A stretch of DNA of 64,000 bases, taken from NCBI GenBank assembly GCA_946902985.2, contig OX336388.2, positions 1,701,745,978 through 1,701,809,977 of the forward strand, written 5' to 3'. Both the position numbers and the translations under genes were made by a program. The DNA comes from Meconema thalassinum (Eukaryota > Arthropoda > Insecta > Orthoptera > Tettigoniidae). The notes under the pieces are model-generated. The model did not search any database, had not been told where the DNA came from, and saw nothing but the letters and a program-made list of their open reading frames with translations. Positions 11,229 through 22,400 of the stretch are shown here, in pieces (position 1 is the stretch's first letter; each line of letters starts with the position of its first letter).

Positions 11229-11354
11229 ATGGATAGTTTTGTGAAAAGAAAGCGTGGTCAAGTGCTCAGAAGGAGGGAAAAACAGGTCGTAATTAATGTG
11301 TTCAGTTATTTTAAGAATCTTAAACCCAAAGAAAGTATAAATCATGAAAGCTAA
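11229..11354 (+). CDS. Possible first exon or fragment, helix-turn-helix-like basic protein
   Basis: A 41-residue frame starts at an ATG in good context (ACAACAATGG). It is very basic at the start (MDSFVKRKRG, LRRREKQ) and continues VVINVFSYFKNLKPKES. From memory, this pattern (basic stretch, then VINVFxYFK) resembles the N-terminal helix-turn-helix of transposase-derived genes with a DDE domain, but I could not confirm it. It stops at 11352. No downstream coding exon was found before the SINE at 11541. It may be a first exon, a remnant or chance; transcript data would decide. Confidence 0.3.
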   Translation: MDSFVKRKRGQVLRRREKQVVINVFSYFKNLKPKESINHES

Positions 11355-11540
11355 GCCAATGAGGAGTATTTTCTTTAATAACGTACTTCAACTTTAACTG
11401 CAGTCGAAACTTCACACATTTCCTTGTGTTTGTACTTTATTTATTTTATTTTGATTGTTTTCTTTATGTCACATTGAGCATACGTTATAGTTAATTTAAT
11501 TTCGTTGTATGTGTTATGTTAACCTACTATTAGTATTATT

Positions 11541-11869
11541 ATGAAAAATCCACAGCCTGCTTCCAGTCTCCGACCAGTTCAGGAATGGAATGAATGAAGC
11601 CCCCCATTTAGCGGCGAGGATATGGACTGTGCCGGCTGCCGAGGCCTGACGCACTCCTCTGGGAAATGATTAAATGAATGACAGATGAAATGAAATGATA
11701 GTGGAGAGTGTTGCTGGAATGAAATTTTGACAGGGAAAACCGGAGTACCCGGAGAAAAACCTGTCTGCCTCTGTTTTGTCCAGCACAGATCTCACATGGA
11801 GTGACCGGGATTTGAACCACGGACCCAGCGGTGAGAGGCCGGCGTGTTGCCGCCTAAGCCACGGAGGCT
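11541..11869 (-). repeat. SINE family B, near full length
   Basis: Same organisation as the copy at 2672-2995: minus-strand head GTGGCTTAGGCGGC, B box GTGGTTCAAATCCC, CCGGGTACTCCGG box, and end CAGCCTGTGG. It differs by small indels. Confidence 0.75.
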
Positions 11870-11957
11870 TGTTAGTATTATTATACAGTACTTAATTCAA
11901 GTCTTCGTCACTGCACAATCGCTGAATATGCGGAAAGTGTACGCAAAGCGCTTTGTA

Positions 11958-11961
11958 CTGC
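11958..11961. repeat. Left target-site duplication of the LTR array
   Basis: CTGC immediately left of the first LTR matches CTGC at 25894-25897 right of the third LTR. Four base pairs is a usual duplication size for Gypsy-type integrases. Confidence 0.65.
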
Positions 11962-13459
11962 TGTAACGGTTTTTAATGCCCCATGTTGGTAGCGACAAAT
12001 GTAATGGTATTCGTTAAGCTCCACGTTGAGCGAACAAATGTAATGTGTTTTACCTGGGCAGACTATTCGCCAGAAAATACTACTGCTAAGTTGGATCTAT
12101 GTTGGACGCCAAGCTGGATACACTGTGTTCCAAGCTAAATTTATATATTTAATATCGACCCCTAGCGTGAGTAGAACATATGAGAGACTCTTAATGACTA
12201 GGCCGTGGGATGATTGAATCATCAACCCAGACAACATTTGATTGTGGAGAAGGATGAGGTATTATAACTATTGCTACCTACTGGAATTAAAGAATCTACT
12301 TGGTAATAATTGAATTTAATACACTTTGAAAACATGATGGCAACCTGAATAAAATTAACACTGTTAACGGAGCACACTACTTTAAACATTGCCACGAACA
12401 AAATTACTTAATACGCCGGTCGGGAGAATAACGTGAATTTAACTTATTTCCAAATTAATGCTTAAATAATTTATATAGCCCTATCGAAAAACAGAGAGTG
12501 TGTGTCGTAGATTACTTGTGCTTACCAACGGAAACATTGTCTCCACGTGGTTGAAGTCTCGCAGCGTCGGACGCTCTGCATTGGTGTTGACGGCGTCAGA
12601 TTCTTCCTCGTTGATCAAAAGTAATCGTTACAGCTTGTGGTGGAGTCTATTCCATGAACCACAACACGTCGTCTCGCTAAACACTGCAAGACGCGCGGAA
12701 CTCATGATCTGATGTGATCAGCGGAATTAGCGTGAATAAAATTGTCCCACTTGGAACTAACGAACAAAGTACCTCCTTACTGCTCCAAGCGTAAAGTCTT
12801 AATGAATGTCCTCACACACACCGCACGTCCACTATATCTTCAATCTTCTCCCACCAGGGTCTAGGTTAATACCGCGGCCTTGCTGCTTCGACCAATCCGC
12901 GTGCGTCACGTATGTCGCCATGCCCGTGCTTCGTTGCTTCTTCTTGCTTGATTGGCTGGTCACCTCACATGGCTATTCCCGCCATGAGGCTGCCTCCCCG
13001 TATTTATATTTCCGTATCCGGGCAAGACGTAGATCATACACGTTTTCTTGCTTTGAAGTGTTCCCTCGGATTTCGTAATTTTATTGTACTCCAATCTATT
13101 CTTGTATTGAAATACCCAGTGCGTCACACACCACTCTCTCTTACCCCTAATGAATAAAATCCTGACTTTACGTATGAAATGATTTGCCGTGCAATATTAT
13201 ATTGGAATCATCCAATATAGATACGGATTTCTACTAGTAGAAATCCTATCTGTAATCTTCCAAATTTTAAAAGCTCCAAAAAACGACGTTATAAATATTA
13301 TTATTATTAATAATAATAATAATAATAATAATATGAAATATGAAATTGAATAAACTGAAATAATTTAACTTGGCCGGATTATTGCCGCGTTTAACAAATA
13401 TGATATAGTCCAACTAACTTGTGTTAGTGTCATAAAACCCCCTAGAAAAACATGTTACA
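11962..13459 (-). repeat. LTR 1 of tandem retrotransposon array
   Basis: 1498-bp long terminal repeat. On the minus strand it starts TGTAACATG and ends CCGTTACA, giving the canonical TG..CA with a 6-bp terminal inverted repeat. It is nearly identical to LTR 2; apart from an AAT microsatellite near 13299-13332 I saw about two substitutions. TATA-like candidates read leftward at about 12466-12477 and 12998-13010; neither is proven. Confidence 0.9.
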
Positions 13460-14695
13460 TTCGCCTCGAATAATCATGTGCTTTACCATGCATATGGTAC
13501 AGCACTTGATGATTCCAGACACGGTAGAAAAAACCTCCAAAATACAACTTATACAAGTGATATGACCCTTTACACATATAAACACATATACACCGTCAAT
13601 CATGCGCTTTGCGCTAATGTTCGTCTTGTTATGACGTGTTCTTATTTTGTCCACTTCAAAATGTTTGTCATTCTCACGAATGTTCATTCTACAGCTCACT
13701 CTCTCATCATTCTATGTGGGAAAAAATACATACATAAGTGTGTTCCCTCTATATCCACAATTCACTACACACGCATTTATGGTGTTCAGTAGAAAACCAC
13801 TGCGGAACTCTTGTAGAAATAGTAGGTGCTCCACACCTACCGGATACCAATATCATGGTTCACGATCTCACACGATCACACACGATCACACACTCGCGGT
13901 AGAGCAAAGTGATCTACTTCCCACCTTCTCTGTAAAATTTTTAATTAAAAGGGAAGACATGACTGAAAAAAAAACAGTAAGTACCCATTACTTATAACAC
14001 TTAAATATTCCTGTGCCGTATGTGCCCTATCTTACTAAGTACATGTACACAAAAACCCACCTTACTCTAGATCACAATTTCTCATATTCCTCGCTCAGCC
14101 TGTAGTTCACAACCCAGACCAGTCCACCTATCGAACCTGACCTAGTTGCCACAACGTTTTATCTGTTACTTATATACAACATATCATGAGGTCTAGTACC
14201 TTGTACACAAACTACCTTAACTATATCCAACCCTGATCTTACATAGCTAGGTCGTAAGCAGAAATCACGTGTGCTGATATGTATGAGCTTCATGGAGGAC
14301 TGTCTCGCCTTCTGATGGCCCATCTTTTATCTCGCGGACGCCTTAAGCTAACAAGCCCTATACAAGCGCTCCCCCATCTCTTGGAGATAAATGGGAACCC
14401 ATCAGCGCTGCCAAAATGGCCTTGGTGCATCGAGACAATTTAGTGCTCAACAGCATCCACCACTCCCTTCATCTTTCCCTGTGCCTTAAAAACTCTCATT
14501 TACTTACATACTACCCCCCTGTGTGACTTCTGATACGCCTGCCTGGAAGACCAGATCTTCCACTCACCACATACCACACTTACTCATTTGATAGGCTGGC
14601 TCGCCAGCTAAACACACTTATTTTATGACACATCCTTAATGTCATCACGTTGCTCCACTAACATATTTCTCAGTGTCTGTAACGATGCCCTGTTG
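13460..14695 (-). other. Retrotransposon 3' internal region, copy 1, coding part deleted
   Basis: About 1.2 kb between the pol stop and LTR 1. The RNase H and integrase expected here are missing. Just past the pol stop another minus frame reads ACVDSSNRASLQ and ends at a TGTCATAA-type stop near 14612; it may be the C-terminal end of the deleted pol or another gene. Next to LTR 1 a short purine stretch (GAGGCGAA on the minus strand, 13460-13467) could be the polypurine tract. The rest is non-coding. Confidence 0.55.
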
Positions 14696-16174
14696 CTACT
14701 GTCCACACATGCTAATCCTACTTTCATCCGGTGTTACACCTCTACTTGACACTTTATGACCTAAAAATGTCACTTCTGTCTGACAGAATGACGACTTGGA
14801 CAGTTTCAGAGTGAACCCTGCCTGATCTAACTTTTGAAATACACTGTCTAAATGACGTAGATGCTCCTCAAAACTGCGTGAACTGATTACCATATCATCG
14901 ATGTAAATAGTTACAAACTCTCCCGTGTCATCTCCTAATGCGATGTTTAAAGCCCTAATTAAAGCTGCTGAGCTACTTATTAACCCATAAGGTACCCTGC
15001 AAAACTGATAAAGGTTATATTTATGACTAAAAGCTGTAAATGGCCGATCTTCATACATAAGTGGCACTTGCCAGAAACTGGAACTTAAATCTACACATGT
15101 GAAATACTTTTTACCCTCAAATGTCTGCATCAACTCTTCAATGGACATGGACTTCAGCTGATCTGAACTGATTCTACTGTTAACTAAACGAGCGTCTAAA
15201 CAAATACGAACTGTGCCGTCGGCCTTCGGTACTGTAATTAAAGGATTAACATATTGACTGTTTGAGTACTCTATAATGCCATCTTCAAGCATCTGGTTAA
15301 TTTGTGCCTCTACTGCACCCTGATAAGCGAAAGGTATAGGATATCTATGTCCTGTGAATACTGATCTATCAATAACGTTCAATGAATGTGTATAGCAATT
15401 GGCCATGCCAATGCGATCCTCAAAAACTCTCCTATTATACAATAACACATCATAGAGCAGAACACACTGGTCTCCCTCTATATGCCCCTGAAATGCAGCA
15501 TCACGTAACGAGTCCTCCAGACTACCGTTCGTCATCAAACTGCCCACAAAAATTTGAGTATCCCGCTCATCGGCTGGTGATATCTCACTTAGAGAACAAA
15601 TCACTCCTACAACACTACTCCCCTGAACATTGTCGTTGAACGCTACCTCTACTTCAGAATTATTCCATTTAAATTTCAAACTACCTACTTCATAACATAA
15701 GTTACCAGACACTCTACTTAGCCAATCTGAACCCAAAATAACACTGTAAACTAAGTTTGGAATTACAAGACAAATCTGCTTTTTGATATGATTATTAATT
15801 TTAATGTCCACTAAAACTTGCTTAGAAATTACTTTAGACCTCTTCCCTACAGCTGTGATAACAAAAGTGCTTTTAATTGGTATCTCCTCAAAATTTACAC
15901 CAGTTCCTTTCATTTTATCGTAATATGTACTACTTATGCAGCTTTTCATGCAACCACTATCAATTAAAGCATCGGTGTGCGCCTCGGACACATTAAGTTT
16001 AATAATGGGGCTTTTACTAGCCACCTCTTGGATAATACGTTCATCATTTAATTCATGCAACAATTCATTTCTTACATTTAGGTCATAGTGTTCCTGTATG
16101 ATTGTATGGACAGGGCATGCTACAGACTGAGATTCTGACCTTACTTTGCAGTCTGGTTCGCGTTTAAAGAACCG
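14696..16174 (-). pseudogene. pol: Truncated pol: aspartic protease and reverse transcriptase, copy 1
   Basis: Gypsy-like pol. The open frame starts after a TAG at 16175-16177 and contains no ATG before the protease, fitting production as a gag-pol fusion by frameshift. Counting from codon 16063, the protease has ALIDSGC at residues 32-38 (catalytic D-S-G) and ILGSDWLS near 110. The reverse transcriptase runs from about residue 250: ITVPKADGTVRICLD, VDLSSSFWQVPL, and the catalytic YIDDM near 388. After FLGHKVSSRGVTPDESR the frame changes character and stops at 14696, just before the RT thumb. RNase H and integrase are missing. The family normally encodes replication enzymes of an LTR retrotransposon; this copy cannot do so alone. 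Confidence 0.85.
16123..16168 (-). promoter_or_regulatory. -1 ribosomal frameshift signal at gag-pol junction, copy 1
   Basis: Heptamer TTTAAAC at 16162-16168 on the minus strand, read T-TTA-AAC in the gag frame. After a 6-nt spacer, CAGACTG (16149-16155) can pair perfectly with CAGTCTG (16123-16129) across a 19-nt loop. Slipping -1 enters the pol frame exactly; the gag frame stops at 16141-16143, inside the loop. This is the classical slippery-site-plus-stem layout. Confidence 0.75.
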
Positions 16175-18067
16175 CTACAGCTGGCCGTAGTACTACTAAC
16201 TACTGAACTGGTCTGGTTGTTCTGGGCTGTGTTGTCATTGTTGGGCTGTATATTACTATCACTAGGCTGTCCTCTTCCTTAACCCCTATTCTGGTTGTAA
16301 TTATTGTCATTTTAATTTCTCCCTTGATTTCCCCTGAAATCATTGTTTCTCCCTTGATTTCCCCTGTAATCATTGTTCCTCCCTTGATTTCCCCTGAAAT
16401 CATTGTTCCTCCCTTGATACTGATTACCATAGCCATTTCCTCTGTTCTGATTTAGCTGATTATTATTATTTCTATTTTGAGCGTTGGCCCCTTCGCCACC
16501 GTTCCCTTGAACTTCCTGATGCCTGGCTTCATTAGGCCTATTATTATTATTACCCTGGTTCCTATTGAAATTGTCATCATAACCCCCTCTCCCTAGTGCA
16601 TCAAATGTGCTTAACAAATTTTCTACTTGTGATATTGTCTTTACATTCTGGATACAAGCAGCCTCCATGATCCTATAGGGAAAGTGCCTAAGTAGCAACC
16701 TCAACACATCACTTTCCTCCTTCAAGCCATCCAGATATTTACACACTAATACCTGCCCTAAAAAAGTATTCGGTCATGGTGGAGCTTCCTTTAGGGTTAT
16801 ATTTACCACACACTACTCCCTCACGATGCTGCGAGTGAATAACCTCATTCCAGAACTTTTCACAGAATTTCATTTTAAAATCATTAATATCAGTAAACTT
16901 GTCTCTATAGACAGCAAACCAATTCTTCGTTTCCCCCACAAACACTTGTTCTAAAATTTCAACTACCTGGCACCACTCAATACTACCATCTTCCAACCAC
17001 TCCCCAAATGTATTTTCTATAGAATTCATGAACTCCATTGGGCACCCTTGTCGATTGCTGAACTTCCCCAGTTCTACTTCCCTGTGTGTGCTATTCACAA
17101 AAACTGGCCTATTCTGACTATTTTCTTGCCTGATCCTAGCTTTTAATTTTAATTCTAATTCTGCGATTTTCTCCTCAGCCTTCCTCTCAATACTGTTTAC
17201 TGTTAATTTAATGTTTCCTTCTGATTCATCTACTTTATCATATAGCTTTGCTTGTTTCTCCTCAATCTTGCTAATGCTCTCTTTATTACTCTCTCTGAAA
17301 TCATTTACTTCTGCTACTATTTGTGAGTGGACTTTCTCAATTCTACCCCGCAGCTGTTCCTTAACCTCTCTAGTTGATACCTGAATCTTGTCAATTCCCC
17401 CCCCCCCCCTCCCCAATTTCTTTTTAACCTGCAGTGTTTCTAATTTAACTAATTCCTTTAAATTTTCAGCCTGTGTGCTGATTCTACTTTCCAACTTCTC
17501 CTGTACTTTTCCTAATTTCCTGTCTACATCTGCAATGATCTCTTTAACCTTCTCTTCCATTACTCCTCTGATTTCTCCTCTAATCTGCTCCATTTTCACA
17601 CTAATTTCCTTGTTGTTCTTATCAAATTTTGCATTATTCTGTTCTAATTTTTTATTTAAAGCTTCTGTACTTTCTTTATTTTCCCTACTGTTTTGTTCTA
17701 ATTTTGCATTATTCTGTTCTAATTTTTTATTTAAAGCTTCTGTACTTTCTTTATTTTCCCTACTGTTTTGTTCTAGTTTTGCATTTAAGGCATCTGTACT
17801 TTCTTTATTTTCCCTACTGTTTTGTTCTAATTTTGCATTATTCTGTTCTAATTTTGCATTTAAGGCATCACTACTAACTTTGTTCTGATACATGAACTCG
17901 AGAAGTAAAGTTTTTAATCCTGGTTGGCCGCCTACACTCCCTGTTTCAGTATCGGGATTTACCTCCGCTACCCCTGTACTACCATCACTCGACATACTGC
18001 TCGTATCATCACTCTCCTGTTGATGACCACTACGTAACCTCATCTGTCTTTCTTTCTCATCCCCCAT
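16141..18067 (-). pseudogene. gag: gag, copy 1, broken by a frameshift and two stops
   Basis: Gag precursor of the LTR element. The first ATG in frame is at 18065-18067. The N-terminus is charged (MGDEKERQMRLRSG). Then comes a coiled-coil block at about 17890-17620 built of 24-residue units such as ALNAKLEQNNAKLEQ and SRENKEST. A long basic/acidic helix follows, then a capsid-like region (FSNRQGCPMEFMNSIENTF, WCQVVEILEQVF, EKFWNEV). The frame stops at 16739-16741. The rest of gag (VCKYLDGLKEESDVL onward) lies in another frame, and the A6 run at 16760-16765 is the likely break. The C-terminus is rich in N, G and R with repeats of RNNDFRGNQG and no CCHC zinc knuckle. Two in-frame TAA codons (16312-16314, 16279-16281) precede the frameshift signal. 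Confidence 0.8.
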
Positions 18068-18180
18068 AATGATATACACTGATAAAGACAACTAACCCCC
18101 AAAATACCGGCACAGAAATATGTCTCCTTCTCCTTCCTCAAATGTTCCTGGGTTTTCGGCCCAACGTTGTCGGCGACAAT

Positions 18181-19521
18181 TGTAACGGTTTTTAATGCCC
18201 CATGTTGGTAGCGACAAATGTAATGGTATTCGTTAAGCTCCACGTTGAGCGAACAAATGTAATGTGTTTTACCTGGGCAGACTATTCGCCAGAAAATACT
18301 ACTGCTAAGTTGGATCTATGTTGGGCGCCAAGCTGGATACACTGTGTTCCAAGCTAAATTTATATATTTAATATCGACCCCTAGCGTGAGTAGAACATAT
18401 GAGAGACTCTTAATGACTAGGCCGTGGGATGATTGAATCATCAACCCAGACAACATTTGATTGTGGAGAAGGATGAGGTATTATAACTATTGCTACCTAC
18501 TGGAATTAAAGAATCTACTTGGTAATAATTGAATTTAATACACTTTGAAAACATGATGGCAACCTGAATAAAATTAACACTGTTAACGGAGCACACTACT
18601 TTAAACATTGCCACGAACAAAATTACTTAATACGCCGGTCGGGAGAATAACGTGAATTTAACTTATTTCCAAATTAATGCTTAAATAATTTATATAGCCC
18701 TATCGAAAAACAGAGAGTGTGTGTCGTAGATTACTTGTGCTTACCAACGGAAACATTGTCTCCACGTGGTTGATGTCTCGCAGCGTCGGACGCTCTGCAT
18801 TGGTGTTGACGGCGTCAGATTCTTCCTCGTTGATCAAAAGTAATCGTTACAGCTTGTGGTGGAGTCTATTCCATGAACCACAACACGTCGTCTCGCTAAA
18901 CACTGCAAGACGCGCGGAACTCATGATCTGATGTGATCAGCGGAATTAGCGTGAATAAAATTGTCCCACTTGGAACTAACGAACAAAGTACCTCCTTACT
19001 GCTCCAAGCGTAAAGTCTTAATGAATGTCCTCACACACACCGCACGTCCACTATATCTTCAATCTTCTCCCACCAGGGTCTAGGTTAATACCGCGGCCTT
19101 GCTGCTTCGACCAATCCGCGTGCGTCACGTATGTCGCCATGCCCGTGCTTCGTTGCTTCTTCTTGCTTGATTGGCTGGTCACCTCACATGGCTATTCCCG
19201 CCATGAGGCTGCCTCCCCGTATTTATATTTCCGTATCCGGGCAAGACGTAGATCATACACGTTTTCTTGCTTTGAAGTGTTCCCTCGGATTTCGTAATTT
19301 TATTGTACTCCAATCTATTCTTGTATTGAAATACCCAGTGCGTCACACACCACTCTCTCTTACCCCTAATGAATAAAATCCTGACTTTACGTATGAAATG
19401 ATTTGCCGTGCAATATTATATTGGAATCATCCAATATAGATACGGATTTCTACTAGTAGAAATCCTATCTGTAATCTTCCAAATTTTAAAAGCTCCAAAA
19501 AACGACGTTATAAATATTATT

Positions 19522-19558
<37 letters not shown>

Positions 19559-19684
19559 TGAAATATGAAATTGAATAAACTGAAATAATTTAACTTGGCC
19601 GGATTATTGCCGCGTTTAACAAATATGATATAGTCCAACTAACTTGTGTTAGTGTCATAAAACCCCCTAGAAAAACATGTTACA
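18181..19684 (-). repeat. LTR 2 (shared central LTR)
   Basis: 1504 bp with the same TG..CA ends as LTR 1. It is 3' LTR for the right unit and 5' LTR for the left unit. Its sides are internal sequence of each unit, with no target duplication of its own. It matches LTR 1 much more closely than LTR 3. The AAT microsatellite lies at about 19516-19557. Confidence 0.9.
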
Positions 19685-20921
19685 TTCGCCTCGAATAATC
19701 ATGTGCTTTACCATGCATATGGTACAGCACTTGATGATTCCAGACACGGTAGAAAAAACCTCCAAAATACAACTTATACAAGTGATATGACCCTTTACAC
19801 ATATAAACACATATACACCGTCAATCATGCGCTTTGCGCTAATGTTCGTCTTGTTATGACGTGTTCTTATTTTGTCCACTTCAAAATGTTTGTCATTCTC
19901 ACGAATGTTCATTCTACAGCTCACTCTCTCATCATTCTATGTGGGAAAAAATACATACATAAGTGTGTTCCCTCTATATCCACAATTCACTACACACGCA
20001 TTTATGGTGTTCAGTAGAAAACCACTGCGGAACTCTTGTAGAAATAGTAGGTGCTCCACACCTACCGGATACCAATATCATGGTTCACGATCTCACACGA
20101 TCACACACGATCACACACTCGCGGTAGAGCAAAGTGATCTACTTCCCACCTTCTCTGTAAAATTTTTAATTAAAAGGGAAGACATGACTGAAAAAAAAAA
20201 CAGTAAGTACCCATTACTTATAACACTTAAATATTCCTGTGCCGTATGTGCCCTATCTTACTAAGTACATGTACACAAAAACCCACCTTACTCTAGATCA
20301 CAATTTCTCATATTCCTCGCTCAGCCTGTAGTTCACAACCCAGACCAGTCCACCTATCGAACCTGACCTAGTTGCCACAACGTTTTATCTGTTACTTATA
20401 TACAACATATCATGAGGTCTAGTACCTTGTACACAAACTACCTTAACTATATCCAACCCTGATCTTACATAGCTAGGTCGTAAGCAGAAATCACGTGTGC
20501 TGATATGTATGAGCTTCATGGAGGACTGTCTCGCCTTCTGATGGCCCATCTTTTATCTCGCGGACGCCTTAAGCTAACAAGCCCTATACAAGCGCTCCCC
20601 CATCTCTTGGAGATAAATGGGAACCCATCAGCGCTGCCAAAATGGCCTTGGTGCATCGAGACAATTTAGTGCTCAACAGCATCCACCACTCCCTTCATCT
20701 TTCCCTGTGCCTTAAAAACTCTCATTTACTTACATACTACCCCCCTGTGTGACTTCTGATACGCCTGCCTGGAAGACCAGATCTTCCACTCACCACATAC
20801 CACACTTACTCATTTGATAGGCTGGCTCGCCAGCTAAACACACTTATTTTATGACACATCCTTAATGTCATCACGTTGCTCCACTAACATATTTCTCAGT
20901 GTCTGTAACGATGCCCTGTTG
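19685..20921 (-). other. Retrotransposon 3' internal region, copy 2, coding part deleted
   Basis: Near-identical to 13460-14695, with the same missing RNase H and integrase and the same junction after the RT. A purine stretch (GAGGCGAA, minus) touches LTR 2. Confidence 0.55.
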
Positions 20922-22400
20922 CTACTGTCCACACATGCTAATCCTACTTTCATCCGGTGTTACACCTCTACTTGACACTTTATGACCTAAAAATGTCACT
21001 TCTGTCTGACAGAATGACGACTTGGACAGTTTCAGAGTGAACCCTGCCTGATCTAACTTTTGAAATACACTGTCTAAATGACGTAGATGTTCCTCAAAAC
21101 TGCGTGAACTGATTACCATATCATCGATGTAAATAGTTACAAACTCTCCCGTGTCATCTCCTAATGCGATGTTTAAAGCCCTAATTAAAGCTGCTGAGCT
21201 ACTTATTAACCCATAAGGTACCCTGCAAAACTGATAAAGGTTATATTTATGACTAAAAGCTGTAAATGGCCGATCTTCATACATAAGTGGCACTTGCCAG
21301 AAACTGGAACTTAAATCTACACATGTGAAATACTTTTTACCCTCAAATGTCTGCATCAACTCTTCAATGGACATGGACTTCAGCTGATCTGAACTGATTC
21401 TACTGTTAACTAAACGAGCGTCTAAACAAATACGAACTGTGCCGTCGGCCTTCGGTACTGTAATTAAAGGATTAACATATTGACTGTTTGAGTACTCTAT
21501 AATGCCATCTTCAAGCATCTGGTTAATTTGTGCCTCTACTGCACCCTGATAAGCGAAAGGTATAGGATATCTATGTCCTGTGAATACTGATCTATCAATA
21601 ACGTTCAATGAATGTGTATAGCAATTGGCCATGCCAATGCGATCCTCAAAAACTCTCCTATTATACAATAACACATCATAGAGCAGAACACACTGGTCTC
21701 CCTCTATATGCCCCTGAAATGCAGCATCACGTAACGAGTCCTCCAGACTACCGTTCGTCATCAAACTGCCCACAAAAATTTGAGTATCCCGCTCATCGGC
21801 TGGTGATATCTCACTTAGAGAACAAATCACTCCTACAACACTACTCCCCTGAACATTGTCGTTGAACGCTACCTCTACTTCAGAATTATTCCATTTAAAT
21901 TTCAAACTACCTACTTCATAACATAAGTTACCAGACACTCTACTTAGCCAATCTGAACCCAAAATAACACTGTAAACTAAGTTTGGAATTACAAGACAAA
22001 TCTGCTTTTTGATATGATTATTAATTTTAATGTCCACTAAAACTTGCTTAGAAATTACTTTAGACCTCTTCCCTACAGCTGTGATAACAAAAGTGCTTTT
22101 AATTGGTATCTCCTCAAAATTTACACCAGTTCCTTTCATTTTATCGTAATATGTACTACTTATGCAGCTTTTCATGCAACCACTATCAATTAAAGCATCG
22201 GTGTGCGCCTCGGACACATTAAGTTTAATAATGGGGCTTTTACTAGCCACCTCTTGGATAATACGTTCATCATTTAATTCATGCAACAATTCATTTCTTA
22301 CATTTAGGTCATAGTGTTCCTGTATGATTGTATGGACAGGGCATGCTACAGACTGAGATTCTGACCTTACTTTGCAGTCTGGTTCGCGTTTAAAGAACCG
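20922..22400 (-). pseudogene. pol: Truncated pol: aspartic protease and reverse transcriptase, copy 2
   Basis: Same protein as in copy 1: protease ALIDSGC, then the RT with YIDDM, ending at the same truncation point. It has the same translated sequence over 455 codons, with only silent changes seen (for example near 21089). No ATG precedes the protease. The shared truncation shows that the deletion predates duplication of the unit. Confidence 0.85.
22349..22394 (-). promoter_or_regulatory. -1 ribosomal frameshift signal at gag-pol junction, copy 2
   Basis: TTTAAAC at 22388-22394 (minus), a 6-nt spacer, then arms CAGACTG at 22375-22381 and CAGTCTG at 22349-22355. Identical to copy 1. Confidence 0.75.

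Noticed and set aside
16321..16420. 30-nt repeats in gag considered as a CRISPR or satellite
   Set aside because: They are in-frame and encode the RNNDFRGNQG units of gag.
17388..17888. 166-codon plus-strand frame rich in LFSLLFCSNF (also 23600-24115)
   Set aside because: Antisense shadow of the gag coiled-coil repeats; it has no family signature.
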